From: Clostridia bacterium
Lineage (GTDB): Bacteria; Bacillota; Clostridia; Caldicoprobacterales; Caldicoprobacteraceae
DNA: 44,960 nt
Reading direction: 5' to 3'
Assembly: GCA_017577715.1 (NCBI GenBank)
Contig: PKRC01000016.1
Span: forward strand, 1-44,960
The first letter of the stretch is position 1; every line of letters begins with the position of its first letter. Shown here piece after piece: positions 7,431-16,403 of this stretch. The notes beneath the pieces were generated by a model that did not search any database, had not been told where the DNA came from, and saw nothing but the letters and a program-made list of their open reading frames with translations. The translations under genes and the position numbers were made by a program.

Positions 7431-8714
7431 TTATCTGAGCTTTTCCAGTATTTTCTTTATGTTCGCCTCCCACCCGGAATCCTTTGGGAAGTAATACCTG
7501 ACGCCTTCCAGCTCAGGAGGCAGGTACGGCTGTTTGGCCCGAGCATGAGGATAGTCATGGGAGTACTTGTACCCCTTGCCGTGTCCCAGCTCCTTAGCTC
7601 CCGGGTAACTGGAATCTCTCAAATGAATGGGAACCCTACCCACATTCTTGGTACGAACGTCCTCCAAGGCTTTTTCTATGCCCATATAGGCAGAGTTTGA
7701 CTTGGGCGAGCATGCCACATACAAGGCCGCCATGGCCAGTATTATCCTGCCTTCCGGCCATCCCACGCGCTCCACCGCCTGAGCCGCTGCCACCGCCACC
7801 TGAAGTGCGGTTGGGTTTGCCAGTCCCACATCCTCGGCCGCCGCAATTATGATACGCCTGGCAATAAATTCGGGCTTTTCTCCCGACTCCACCAGCCTGG
7901 CAAGCCAATGCAGCACGGCATCGGGTTCCATGTAGTTTCGCATGCTCTTTATAAAAGCACTGACAACGTCATAATGATTGTCCCCATCTTTATCATACTT
8001 TATAGCCTTCTGTTGTATACATTCCTGCGCAACTTCAAGGTCGATGTATATCTTTCCATCCTCACGGGGTGGGGTGGTCAAAGCAGCAAGCTCAAGAGCG
8101 TTCATGGCCACCCGGGCATCGCCATCGCTCAACCGCACTATGTGGTCGATGGCCTCCTCGGTAATCACAATGGGATACTCGCCCAGGCCTCTTTCCTTGT
8201 CCTTCAGGCACCTATCGATGATAATCCGTATCTCCTCGGGCGACAGGGGCTCAAACTTGAATATGGTGGATCGGGACAAAAGCGCTTTGTTAACCTCAAA
8301 ATAAGGGTTTTCGGTAGTGGCGCCTATGAGGATGATGGTGCCGTCCTCCACAAAGGGAAGCAATACATCCTGCTGCGCCTTATTGAGGCGGTGGATCTCA
8401 TCAAAGAATAGAATAACCTTTCCTTTGGGATTTAACAGGTAATTTCTTGCCTCATCAGCTACCTCACGAATCTCCTTTACCCCCGCGGTTACAGCATTCA
8501 ATTTTTTGAAAGGGTACTTGGTCTCCTTAGAAATTATGTAAGCAAGGGTGGTCTTGCCGGTACCCGGCGGCCCATAAAATATGGCCGAAGTAAGCCTATC
8601 GCTCTTTATGGCCCTATAAAGCAATTTGCCCTTGCCAATTATGTGCTGCTGCCCCACAAATTCCTCCAGAGTTTCTGGCCTCATCCTGGCTGCTAAAGGC
8701 ATATTCTTATCCAT
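7431..8714 (-). CDS. rarA: Replication-associated recombination protein A (RarA/MgsA), AAA+ ATPase
   Basis: A clamp-loader-like ATPase that acts at stalled replication forks. The 427 residues include Walker A GPPGTGKTT (about 48-56), Walker B FFDEIHR and the sensor region GATTENPYFEVN. The C-terminal MgsA tetramerisation region contains KGYKYSHDYPHA, diagnostic of this family as opposed to RuvB or DnaX. It appears to be a single-gene unit between glyA and iscR. Its ribosome site (GAGGCG) is modest, and a conspicuous hairpin lies about 50-80 bases upstream of its start. Confidence 0.93.
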   Translation of the reverse strand: MDKNMPLAARMRPETLEEFVGQQHIIGKGKLLYRAIKSDRLTSAIFYGPPGTGKTTLAYIISKETKYPFKKLNAVTAGVKEIREVADEARNYLLNPKGKVILFFDEIHRLNKAQQDVLLPFVEDGTIILIGATTENPYFEVNKALLSRSTIFKFEPLSPEEIRIIIDRCLKDKERGLGEYPIVITEEAIDHIVRLSDGDARVAMNALELAALTTPPREDGKIYIDLEVAQECIQQKAIKYDKDGDNHYDVVSAFIKSMRNYMEPDAVLHWLARLVESGEKPEFIARRIIIAAAEDVGLANPTALQVAVAAAQAVERVGWPEGRIILAMAALYVACSPKSNSAYMGIEKALEDVRTKNVGRVPIHLRDSSYPGAKELGHGKGYKYSHDYPHARAKQPYLPPELEGVRYYFPKDSGWEANIKKILEKLR

Positions 8715-8760
8715 CTCGCCTCAATCCCTTTTTTATTTTGTGATATGTTGCTCAATATAT

Positions 8761-8791
8761 GAATTACCGCTCTCATGGAAGCGGTCAATTC
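8761..8791. repeat. Hairpin or operator candidate in the rarA upstream region
   Basis: Arms GAATTACCGCT and AGCGGTCAATTC pair over 11 bp with a single bulged base around an eight-base spacer. No T-run follows, so it is not a normal terminator; it may be an operator or a leader hairpin. Confidence 0.45.
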
Positions 8792-8909
8792 ACAATAAAA
8801 TTTTAACACAACAGCTTAAAGTTTTCATCAAAAAACAGAATGGGTATAAAAGTGTGCTTTACTAAATGGATTTGTCCACCTTTGCACATAATCGCCCTTG
8901 AATAACAAA

Positions 8910-8937
8910 AAAGATGATCTTTTTCAAGACCATCTTT
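8910..8937 (-). terminator. Intrinsic terminator after glyA
   Basis: A 10-bp stem (arms 8910-8919 and 8928-8937, one G-T pair) with an eight-base loop. It is followed by six T on the minus strand and also T-rich on the plus strand, so it may work in both directions. Confidence 0.88.
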
Positions 8938-8956
8938 TTCGTCCGCTTAACGTACT

Positions 8957-10210
8957 CTATCTCAAAACCCCATGATCGTATAGCGGATAGCGCCTGCATA
9001 GCCCATCCACTATGCCCAGCACCTCTTCCCTGTTTTTCTCAAAATCCCCCAGAGCCAGGGAAATGGCTCGAGCAATCTGCCGCATATCCTCCTCTTTCAT
9101 ACCCCTGGTAGTGACAGCTGGAGTACCCAGGCGGATGCCGCTGGTGACAAACGGGCTTTGCGGATCATTAGGAATGGTATTCTTGTTAACGGTTATCCTC
9201 ACGCTATCCAGCATCTTTTCAGCATCCTTACCCGTTATGCCGCGATTACGCAAATCGACCAGCATCAAATGGTTATCGGTACCACCAGAGACGAGATTAA
9301 ACCCTTCTTCCATAAGACCATTGGCCAAAGCCTGGGCGTTGTTTATGATCTGCTTCTGGTACTCCTTAAACTCGGGCTTTAAAGCTTCGCCAAAGCATAC
9401 AGCCTTGGCCGCTATAATGTGCATAAGAGGCCCTCCCTGGGTGCCGGGAAAAATAGCCTTGTCAATCAGTTTTGCATACTTTTCCTTGCAGAGTATCATG
9501 CCACCCCTGGGGCCCCTCAAAGTCTTGTGGGTAGTCGTAGTCACAAAATCAGCATAAGGTACTGGATTCGGATGCAATCCCGCGGCTACCAGCCCCGCGA
9601 TATGGGCCATGTCCACCATCAAATAAGCCCCAACTTCGTCAGCTATCTCCCGGAACTTCTCAAAATCTATGACCCTGGGATATGCGCTGGCTCCTGCCAC
9701 GATGAGCTTAGGTTTAAACTCCCTGGCCAGACGCCTGACCTCGTCGTAATCGATATAACCGGTGTCGGCATCAACCCCGTAGGAGACAATCTTAAAATAT
9801 TTACCCGAAATGTTTACAGGGCTACCGTGGGTCAAGTGCCCGCCGTGAGCCAGGTTCATACCCATAATGGTATCCCCCGGTTCCAGCACCGCAAAGTATA
9901 CAGCCATGTTAGCCTGAGCCCCTGAATGGGGCTGAACGTTGGCGTGCTCAGCTCCAAAAAGCCTTTTTGCCCTTTCGATGGCGATGCTCTCCACCACGTC
10001 AACAAACTCACAACCGCCATAATAGCGGCGACCGGGATACCCTTCGGCATACTTATTAGTAAGATGGCTACCCATGGCTGCCATAACAGCCAAGCTGACA
10101 AAATTTTCTGACGCGATGAGCTCTATGTGGTCCTGTTGCCTCTTGAGCTCATTTTCCATGGCCTGCGCTACTTCAGGATCAACGTTGTATATCTCCTTCA
10201 AATCAACCAT
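8957..10210 (-). CDS. glyA: Serine hydroxymethyltransferase GlyA
   Basis: A PLP enzyme that converts serine and tetrahydrofolate to glycine and 5,10-methylenetetrahydrofolate, the main one-carbon entry point. It is 417 residues from ATG 10210, normal for bacteria. Visible signatures are ELIASENFVS near the N-terminus, PHSGAQAN, and the PLP-lysine region TTTTHKTLRGPRGG. ATG 10210 was chosen over GTG 10222 because AAGGTG lies nine bases before it. It has its own promoter (10289-10317) and terminator (8910-8937), hence is monocistronic. No glycine riboswitch was seen upstream. Confidence 0.97.
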   Translation of the reverse strand: MVDLKEIYNVDPEVAQAMENELKRQQDHIELIASENFVSLAVMAAMGSHLTNKYAEGYPGRRYYGGCEFVDVVESIAIERAKRLFGAEHANVQPHSGAQANMAVYFAVLEPGDTIMGMNLAHGGHLTHGSPVNISGKYFKIVSYGVDADTGYIDYDEVRRLAREFKPKLIVAGASAYPRVIDFEKFREIADEVGAYLMVDMAHIAGLVAAGLHPNPVPYADFVTTTTHKTLRGPRGGMILCKEKYAKLIDKAIFPGTQGGPLMHIIAAKAVCFGEALKPEFKEYQKQIINNAQALANGLMEEGFNLVSGGTDNHLMLVDLRNRGITGKDAEKMLDSVRITVNKNTIPNDPQSPFVTSGIRLGTPAVTTRGMKEEDMRQIARAISLALGDFEKNREEVLGIVDGLCRRYPLYDHGVLR

Positions 10211-10288
10211 GCTACAAGACACCTTCCTTAATTAAAATGGATTTATTGAATATTTATACAAATAAAAGGCCGTCCAAATTTTATATCC

Positions 10289-10317
10289 ATTATAATGATA
10301 ACTTGGAAAATTGGCAA
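10289..10317 (-). promoter_or_regulatory. Promoter of glyA
   Basis: TTGCCA (10312-10317) and a perfect TATAAT (10289-10294) are 17 bases apart on the minus strand, directly after the trxA terminator. Confidence 0.72.
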
Positions 10318-10330
10318 GTTTTTTGCAAAA

Positions 10331-10357
10331 AAAAAGATCGGAAAATCCGATCTTTTT
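10331..10357 (-). terminator. Intrinsic terminator of trxA
   Basis: A perfect 12-bp stem (arms 10331-10342 and 10346-10357) with a three-base loop and a T-run. It begins at the trxA stop codon. Confidence 0.92.
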
Positions 10358-10685
10358 ATAAAACGGTTTGTATTATTTTTTCAAGCTCGGCTTTAGGCCT
10401 TACGCCTACCAACTGGTTTACAGCCTCGCCGTTTTTGAAGAAGTACAGGGTAGGTATGCTCATAATCCCATATTTTTGAGCCAATTGCCCCTCATCATCC
10501 ACATTTACCTTACCAACCTTTATCTTTCCCGCGTATTCATCCGCCAACTGATCGATGATGGGTGCAATCATCCTGCACGGTCCACACCAAGGTGCCCAGA
10601 AATCCACCAGCACCGGTATGTTGGACTTCAATACTTCGCTCTCAAAGTTCTCAGCAGTTAACGTAATGACATTTTCACTGGCCAT
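10356..10685 (-). CDS. trxA: Thioredoxin TrxA
   Basis: A small cytoplasmic dithiol-disulfide oxidoreductase of 109 residues. The active site is WCGPC with Cys34 and Cys37; the cis-Pro loop (SIPTLYFF) and FWAP motif are intact. ATG 10685 was preferred over the TTG two codons earlier because GGGGAG is six bases before it. It follows the rseC-like gene by only 16 bases, so the two are co-transcribed and both concern redox balance. A strong terminator abuts the stop codon. Confidence 0.96.
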   Translation of the reverse strand: MASENVITLTAENFESEVLKSNIPVLVDFWAPWCGPCRMIAPIIDQLADEYAGKIKVGKVNVDDEGQLAQKYGIMSIPTLYFFKNGEAVNQLVGVRPKAELEKIIQTVL

Positions 10686-10701
10686 ATTCAACTCCCCTTT
10701 C

Positions 10702-11145
10702 TCATTTATTATCTTTATTATTATTCACATTTAATACAGCTACCATAGTAGGTGTAAAATTGTTGCTCCTTTTAAAGACAGGGTCGAGAGTGCGTATGAG
10801 CATAAATGCCAATCCGGTAAAGGCAAGTCCCAGTACCGCTCCTGCCAGCTGCCGGTCCACTGCCAGGTATCCACCCAATACATACCCCACAATCACCCCC
10901 AGAATCAATGCAGCCAGGGGTATCAAGTAGGTTATGGCGGAGGCCTTGAGCAAATGCACCGATTCTATAGACAGCTCCACCATATCACCGGGCTTGGCAT
11001 TCAGGCTATTGGGTAGGGTGAGCAGCATCTCATCAGAGCTGGCTCCCAGTCCGCAGGCCCCGCAATGCCGGCATGCCGAGCTCCTCTGGATGCGCACTAT
11101 TGCTCTATCGCCTTCTACTCGAATTACTTCTCCCACTTCCCTCAT
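10702..11145 (-). CDS. RseC/MucC-family membrane redox protein
   Basis: A 147-residue protein. A short cytoplasmic N-terminal domain carries the cysteine cluster CRHCGACG (Cys25, Cys28, Cys31), and two transmembrane helices lie at about 68-90 and 98-118. This is the RseC family, whose proteobacterial members help reduce SoxR or modulate sigma-E and which resembles RnfB-linked redox modules. The function in Clostridia is not established. Position directly upstream of trxA supports a thiol or electron-transfer role. The C-terminal tail is Asn/Lys-rich. Confidence 0.82.
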   Translation of the reverse strand: MREVGEVIRVEGDRAIVRIQRSSACRHCGACGLGASSDEMLLTLPNSLNAKPGDMVELSIESVHLLKASAITYLIPLAALILGVIVGYVLGGYLAVDRQLAGAVLGLAFTGLAFMLIRTLDPVFKRSNNFTPTMVAVLNVNNNKDNK

Positions 11146-11380
11146 CCTGCATCATCCTCATCTGCACAAAGTTGTATAGATACACCCCCATCGACTAGAC
11201 ACAAATGTTAAACAAGCCATCTATATCCCTTTGTGTTGCGTCATACTGCGACGTAAAGCGAGGTCCAGCTGCGCACTTCAGGAATACCGTTGGGCTCTAA
11301 CCGGCTTTCCTATACGAAACGGCCTTCTAATTAAACCAGTCAAGCTTTAATCTGCCACTCGTCTCCTTACACCAAAAGAT

Positions 11381-12160
11381 TTAGACGCATCGGGGCCAAT
11401 CGATGAGGTCCTTTACCACTTCGCTGGCTATGATAAACCCCACCACCGGTGGGACGAAGGAAATGCTGCCCGGCGGATGCTTGCGCTCCTTCACTTGAGC
11501 GGTAGAATCCCCTGCCTTTCCCATCACCTCAGGATGGCCAGCAACGGCAGAATCGGTAGAAGTATACCGCGGCTTTATGGGTAGCTCGGTGGAATACACC
11601 ACCTTCAAGCTATCTATGCCCCGCCTTTTTAGCTCACGCCTCATGACTTTAGCGATAGGGTCCACAGAGGTCTGGTATATATCCGCCACTCTGAAAGCGG
11701 TTGGATCCATCTTGTTTCCGGCTCCCATGCTGGAAATAACGGGTATACCTTTTTGTTTACATCTCACCACCAGGTCAATCTTGGAGCCTATGGTATCTAT
11801 GGCATCAATCACATAATCACAGCCAGTATCGAGGAGCTCATCTGCCGTATCCGGCCCGTAAAAAGCTGCTCGACCTATAATGTTTAAAGCAGGGTTTATT
11901 TTGAGCAGTCTCTCCTTCATCACCTCAACCTTGGGCCTCCCAATGGTGGTGACGTCGGCGTGAACCTGGCGATTGATGTTTGTGGGACACACCTTATCAT
12001 GGTCAACCAGGATTAAGGTGCCCACGCCACATCTGGCCAGAGCCTCGGCGGCAAAGCTTCCCACTCCTCCAATGCCAAATACCGCCACTGTGCTGCTATT
12101 GAGTTTTTTGAGCGCTTGCTCCCCGATCAGCCACTCCGTCCTGGTAAATGCATGAAGCAT
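11381..12160 (-). CDS. tcdA: tRNA threonylcarbamoyladenosine dehydratase TcdA (ThiF/E1-like)
   Basis: An ATP-dependent E1-like enzyme that cyclises t6A37 to ct6A in ANN-decoding tRNAs. The 259 residues contain the nucleotide-binding motif GIGGVGS (about 30-36), the LVDHDKVCPTNINRQ segment and the SSMGAGNKMDPT segment typical of TcdA rather than MoeB or ThiF. It follows aspS by 67 bases in the same direction and fits the tRNA theme of the region. The gap of about 235 bases after it to the rseC-like gene holds no clear signal. Confidence 0.9.
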   Translation of the reverse strand: MLHAFTRTEWLIGEQALKKLNSSTVAVFGIGGVGSFAAEALARCGVGTLILVDHDKVCPTNINRQVHADVTTIGRPKVEVMKERLLKINPALNIIGRAAFYGPDTADELLDTGCDYVIDAIDTIGSKIDLVVRCKQKGIPVISSMGAGNKMDPTAFRVADIYQTSVDPIAKVMRRELKRRGIDSLKVVYSTELPIKPRYTSTDSAVAGHPEVMGKAGDSTAQVKERKHPPGSISFVPPVVGFIIASEVVKDLIDWPRCV

Positions 12161-12227
12161 ATCATCACCCGCGCGTCATCATTATATTTAACCATTTATG
12201 GGTAAATTAAACCACAAGTTTTCACCT

Positions 12228-14012
12228 TCACGCGTCCACACGGATATGGACCTCTCTCAGCTGCTTGGGCTCCACTTCCGACGGCGCATCGGTTAAAGGA
12301 TCCGAAGCGTTCTGTACCTTGGGAAATGCTATGACATCCCGTATTGTATCCCTGCCCGCCAGCATCATCACCAAGCGGTCCAAGCCATAAGCGATTCCTC
12401 CATGGGGCGGCGCACCGTACTTGAAAGCTTCAAGCAGGAACCCAAAGCTCTTCCAGGCCCTTTCTCTTGAAAAGCCCAGCACGTTGAGCATCTTTTCCTG
12501 CATCTCGGTAGTGTGAATCCTTATGCTGCCCCCACCGATTTCCACTCCGTTTAGCACTATGTCATAGGCCTTAGCCCTTACCCTTGCCGGATCTGTATCA
12601 AGATATTCTATATCTTCATCCATGGGCGCGGTAAAGGGATGGTGTTTGGCCACAAAGCGCTTTTCCTCCTCGTCATATTCCAGCAGAGGAAATTCCACAA
12701 CCCATAACAGGTTATATTTAGATTTGTCTATCAGTTCTAAGCGACGAGCCAGCTCCAAGCGCAGCTGTCCGAGAGCCTGAAACACCACATCGTCCTTGTC
12801 GGCCACAAACAGCAGCAAGTCGCCCGTCTCGGCCTCCAGGCGCTTTAATATGTCGTTCAGCTGCTGCTCAGTAAAAAATTTGGTAATGGGCGACTTCAAG
12901 CCGTCCTGCTCAACTGCAATCCAGGCCAGCCCTTTTGCTCGGTAGTTTTTAACAAAATCCACCAGGGAATCTATTTCACGCCTGGAAAACTTTATAGCAC
13001 AGCCCTTGGCGTTTATAGCCCTTACGCTGCCACCGGAAGCCACAGCGCCTGAGAACACCTTGAATTCGCAGTCTTTCACTAGGTCGGTTACATCTTTAAG
13101 CTCCAGGCCAAATCTGGTATCGGGCTTGTCGGTACCGTATCTCTCCATGGCCTCCTTATAAGTCAGGCGCGGCAGCGGCAGCGAAAGCTCAATTCCCAAA
13201 GCCTTTTTGAATATATAGGCCAGCATCTCCTCGTTCAAAGTTATAACGTCGTCCACATCTACGAACGACATCTCGATATCTATCTGGGTAAACTCGGGCT
13301 GTCTGTCTGCCCTTAAATCCTCGTCCCTAAAACACCTAGCAATCTGGAAATACCTATCGAACCCCGACAGCATGAGCAGCTGTTTGAAGAGCTGGGGCGA
13401 CTGTGGCAACGCATAGAACTTGCCGGGATGCAACCTGCTGGGCACCAAATAGTCCCTGGCCCCCTCCGGCGTGCTCCTCGTGAGCATCGGAGTTTCTATC
13501 TCGTAAAAACCTTTTGAGTCCAGAAAATCCCGGACCCACTTGGTTATTCTGTGGCGCAGCACTATGTTCCTCTGCATCTCGGCCCGCCTTAAATCCAGGT
13601 ACCGGTATTTCAGCCTCACCATCTCGGAGACGTTTATGTTATCCTCTAGGCTAAAGGGCGGGGTATTTGAAGCCGATAAAATCTTGAGCTGGCTTGCCAC
13701 CACTTCAATCTCGCCGGTAGGGATTTTAGGGTTAACGGTATCGGGCTCCCGCTTTACCACCGCCCCCTTCACGGCTAGAACGTACTCAGAGCGCACCGTT
13801 TCGGCTTTTTTGAACACATCGGCGCCGCACTTTTCCTCGTTAAACACTACCTGTACTATGCCGGTACGATCCCTCAAATCGATGAATATCAAGCCTCCAA
13901 GGTCACGGCGCCTATGGGCCCATCCCATAATGGTCACTTCCTGCCCTACGTGTTCAAGGTTCAAGGTGCCGCACATATGGGTTCTCTTCCAATCTCCCAT
14001 TAGCTCGCCCAT
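12228..14012 (-). CDS. aspS: Aspartyl-tRNA synthetase AspS
   Basis: A class II synthetase that charges tRNA-Asp. The 594 residues match the bacterial type: N-terminal OB-fold anticodon domain (about 15-105), motif 2 with FRDEDLRADRQPEFTQID, an inserted GAD domain (about 300-410), and motif 3 in GIAYGLDRLVMML. A good Shine-Dalgarno (GGAGGTATACGAT then ATG) fixes the start. It is the second gene after the T-box leader and hisS, but a 350-base spacer precedes it. Whether it also charges tRNA-Asn cannot be judged here; no gatCAB is in the window. Confidence 0.96.
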   Translation of the reverse strand: MGELMGDWKRTHMCGTLNLEHVGQEVTIMGWAHRRRDLGGLIFIDLRDRTGIVQVVFNEEKCGADVFKKAETVRSEYVLAVKGAVVKREPDTVNPKIPTGEIEVVASQLKILSASNTPPFSLEDNINVSEMVRLKYRYLDLRRAEMQRNIVLRHRITKWVRDFLDSKGFYEIETPMLTRSTPEGARDYLVPSRLHPGKFYALPQSPQLFKQLLMLSGFDRYFQIARCFRDEDLRADRQPEFTQIDIEMSFVDVDDVITLNEEMLAYIFKKALGIELSLPLPRLTYKEAMERYGTDKPDTRFGLELKDVTDLVKDCEFKVFSGAVASGGSVRAINAKGCAIKFSRREIDSLVDFVKNYRAKGLAWIAVEQDGLKSPITKFFTEQQLNDILKRLEAETGDLLLFVADKDDVVFQALGQLRLELARRLELIDKSKYNLLWVVEFPLLEYDEEEKRFVAKHHPFTAPMDEDIEYLDTDPARVRAKAYDIVLNGVEIGGGSIRIHTTEMQEKMLNVLGFSRERAWKSFGFLLEAFKYGAPPHGGIAYGLDRLVMMLAGRDTIRDVIAFPKVQNASDPLTDAPSEVEPKQLREVHIRVDA

Positions 14013-14365
14013 ATCGTATACCTCCTTTTATTTATGTCTTGTGAATTACTTTTAAAAAATCCATACATCTTCATCTATCAACGATGTTACTCATGGCATC
14101 ACCACAATTCAACTTCATGCTACAGCAGGTCAGGTGTCATATATCGCGCACATACTCCACCTAACTGCACCGTAGATGCATGCTCATCAGCACATTTGCA
14201 GGCATCACCTATTACCATCGTTAAGGCTAAAGCTTCCGTTTCCACACCTCATAGCTGCCCTTATACTCCATGTTAAAGCCCTTGCAAATACTTCCAATGA
14301 CCAGCCTGCCATACAGCTACTTTGCAGCTCACTAGTAAAAGCCCATCAATACCAGGCCTTATGGT
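14013..14365. other. Unexplained 353-base spacer between hisS and aspS
   Basis: No convincing open reading frame, promoter, terminator or RNA family was found on either strand. It is unusually long for a gap inside a synthetase operon. Confidence 0.5.
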
Positions 14366-15634
14366 TCAATCAAGCCTCCTTAACCTCTCAAGATAGGCCA
14401 CTATTTCATTCATTGGAACCGGCTCTTCCCGCCCCGATGCCATATCCCTTACTTTAACGCATCCATTCTTAAGCTCATCCTCGCCCATTATACACACCCT
14501 GGGTATATTCAGCTTATCCGCATATTTGAACTGGGCCTTTATGCTCCTGCCCACGTGGTCCATATCGGCCGAAATTCCCTTTAGGCGCAAATCCCTAACC
14601 AGCTTAAAGGCTTGAAAACGCGCTTCATCCCCAACGGTTATGAACATGACGTCCAACTTTGGTGGCGGCGGTATCTCCACTCCCTGATTTTCCATGACCA
14701 ACAGCAACCTCTCAATTCCCATGCCAAAGCCGGCGCCCGGCGTTTCGGGTCCGCCACAAAGGCCTACCAATCCGTCATAACGGCCTCCACCACATACCGT
14801 TCCCTGAGCCCCTATGTCCCGGGAAATAAACTCAAATACCGTCTTGGTGTAGTAATCCAGCCCTCGTACAATCATGGGATTGACCTTATAGGGTATACCT
14901 GCAGCGTCGAGGTAGCGTTTAAGGCCGTCAAAGTGCGCCTTGCACTCATCGCACAGAAAATCCAGTATTACCGGAACAGAAGCCACCACCTGCCTGCACC
15001 TTTCTTCCTTGCAATCTAAAATCCTTAAAGGATTTCGGTCAAAGCGCTGCTTACAGTTAGAGCACAGCTGGTCTAGCTGCCCCGACAGGTATTCCTTGAG
15101 GACCTGATGATACCTGGGCCGACAGCTGGGACATCCAATGCTGTTTATGTTGAGTTCCAAATTCTTTATATTGAGCCTGTCAAACAAAGTCACCGCCAAG
15201 CTTATGATCTCAGCATCCACCGATGCCTCCGGAGCGCCAAATACCTCCACACCAAACTGGTGGTGCTCCCTCAAGCGTCCCGCCTGCGGCCTCTCGTATC
15301 GAAACACCGGGGTTATATAATACATCTTAATGGGCTGGGGTTGAGCATAAAGCCTGCCTTCTATGTAGGCACGCACCACCCCTGCTGTACCTTCCGGCTT
15401 TAAGGTAATGCTCCTTCCGCCCTTATCGGTAAAGGTATACATCTCCTTCTGAACCACGTCGGTGGTATCGCCAACCCCCCGTTCAAACAGCTCGGTATGC
15501 TCAAAAGTGGGGGTACGTACCTCTTTATAGCCGAACAAACGGGCAATCTCCCGTATCTTCCCTTCCACATAGTGCCATTTATACGACTCATCTGGCAAGA
15601 CGTCCTTTGTACCTTTCGGGGCCTGGGTCAGCAT
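14366..15634 (-). CDS. hisS: Histidyl-tRNA synthetase HisS
   Basis: A class II synthetase that charges tRNA-His. It has 422 residues from ATG 15634 (MLTQAPKGTKDVLP, the usual family start), chosen because GGAGG is nine bases upstream, whereas the ATG two codons earlier is too close. Motif 2 region RYERPQAGRLREHHQFGVE, the histidine-specific LDYYTKTVFEF and the C-terminal anticodon-binding domain are present. A run of paired cysteines (GCPSCRP, CSNCKQ) lies mid-protein, as in many Firmicutes HisS. It is directly controlled by the T-box leader. Confidence 0.97.
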   Translation of the reverse strand: MLTQAPKGTKDVLPDESYKWHYVEGKIREIARLFGYKEVRTPTFEHTELFERGVGDTTDVVQKEMYTFTDKGGRSITLKPEGTAGVVRAYIEGRLYAQPQPIKMYYITPVFRYERPQAGRLREHHQFGVEVFGAPEASVDAEIISLAVTLFDRLNIKNLELNINSIGCPSCRPRYHQVLKEYLSGQLDQLCSNCKQRFDRNPLRILDCKEERCRQVVASVPVILDFLCDECKAHFDGLKRYLDAAGIPYKVNPMIVRGLDYYTKTVFEFISRDIGAQGTVCGGGRYDGLVGLCGGPETPGAGFGMGIERLLLVMENQGVEIPPPPKLDVMFITVGDEARFQAFKLVRDLRLKGISADMDHVGRSIKAQFKYADKLNIPRVCIMGEDELKNGCVKVRDMASGREEPVPMNEIVAYLERLRRLD

Positions 15635-15663
15635 TTCCATCTCCCTCCTTCTTCTGCGTTAAC

Positions 15664-15937
15664 TTAAAAAACCTCTCATTCCCTTCAAATAAGGGACGAG
15701 AGGTTTCACTGCCCGCGGTACCACCCTTCTTGGAGAAATAAGCTTCTCCCACCTTTCCTTTAACGCCGGATTGGGCGGATCTGCCTACTTCCCTTCAGCA
15801 GACCGGCTCCGGGGTGTCCTTCCCAGGATTTCCGCAAGGGATGCTCCCACCCACGGCCAACATTTGAACCGCGGCATCCCCTCTCTGATGCATCCATCCA
15901 GGTACTCTCCCTTTCACAGCCGTTGGAGTATAACGTT
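15664..15937 (-). promoter_or_regulatory. T-box riboswitch leader of hisS-aspS
   Basis: Read on the minus strand, the leader has the T-box sequence GGGTGGTACCGCGGGC (15711-15726), which binds the tRNA acceptor end, and then the terminator at 15670-15705. Upstream are the AGAGAG element, a stem I with 7-bp arms GGGATGC/GCATCCC, and a stem III region. The specifier region (15814-15818) reads GACAC. GAC (Asp), preceded by GAAG and followed by A, is in the expected register, and CAC (His) overlaps it by one base. Uncharged tRNA should stabilise the antiterminator and turn on hisS and probably aspS. Confidence 0.93.
15670..15705 (-). terminator. T-box-controlled intrinsic terminator
   Basis: Arms AACCTCTC (15670-15677) and GAGAGGTT (15698-15705), with an inner CCCTT/AAGGG stem, are followed by six T on the minus strand. 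The 5' arm begins just after the T-box sequence. Confidence 0.9.
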
Positions 15938-15943
15938 ATAAGT

Positions 15944-15973
15944 ATTATAAAGCCAAGGACGAGGTACTGTCAA
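15944..15973 (-). promoter_or_regulatory. Promoter of the hisS-aspS T-box transcript
   Basis: Perfect TTGACA (15968-15973) and perfect TATAAT (15944-15949) on the minus strand are separated by 18 bases. Confidence 0.82.
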
Positions 15974-15983
15974 CTATGGGTTT

Positions 15984-16403
15984 TTACAGCTTCAAAACGT
16001 TGAGCCCCACATTTTGGTCAAACTCCCTATCTACCTCTCCTTCCACCTTGTGGACAAAAACCTCGCACACTCCGCTTATCACGGCCGAATTCAAATGACC
16101 CCCTATAGCCTCGAATTTGGAATTGGCAAGGGTGACGTGTATGTGAAGATATATCTCCCCCTTCATGGTGGTTATGTTACCCACAAGGGAGGTTATCTCG
16201 TGTTCCCCACTTATCTCCGTCGAACGATACACCTTCTCCCTGGTATCAAAAATTCCTATGACTAACTTGTTTGAAGCCCCTATGCCGGTGATGTAGCCCA
16301 ACCTTACATTCTCAGCCTCACAAAAACGCTTAAGCGACTCGACTACTTCCTCTCCCTTTTCAATGCTTACAACATAAGTATTCCCAAACCTTTTATAGGT
16401 CAT
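15984..16403 (-). CDS. PPC/DUF296 (PD1-like) domain protein
   Basis: A 139-residue single-domain protein of the PPC/DUF296 family. Conserved blocks are GYITGIGA, the YLHIHVTLA strand and GGHLNSAVISGVCEVFV; these folds form trimers with a putative metal site made by His residues. Some members are called DNA-binding by homology to plant AT-hook proteins, but the bacterial function is unknown. ATG 16403 is supported by GGAGG eight bases upstream; a TTG at 16409 is too close. It overlaps the 3' end of hemZ by 11 bases, so the two are co-translated. Confidence 0.85.
   Translation of the reverse strand: MTYKRFGNTYVVSIEKGEEVVESLKRFCEAENVRLGYITGIGASNKLVIGIFDTREKVYRSTEISGEHEITSLVGNITTMKGEIYLHIHVTLANSKFEAIGGHLNSAVISGVCEVFVHKVEGEVDREFDQNVGLNVLKL

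Noticed and set aside
10211..10330. Glycine riboswitch upstream of glyA
   Set aside because: The interval holds only the trxA terminator and a promoter; it is too short and lacks the aptamer core.
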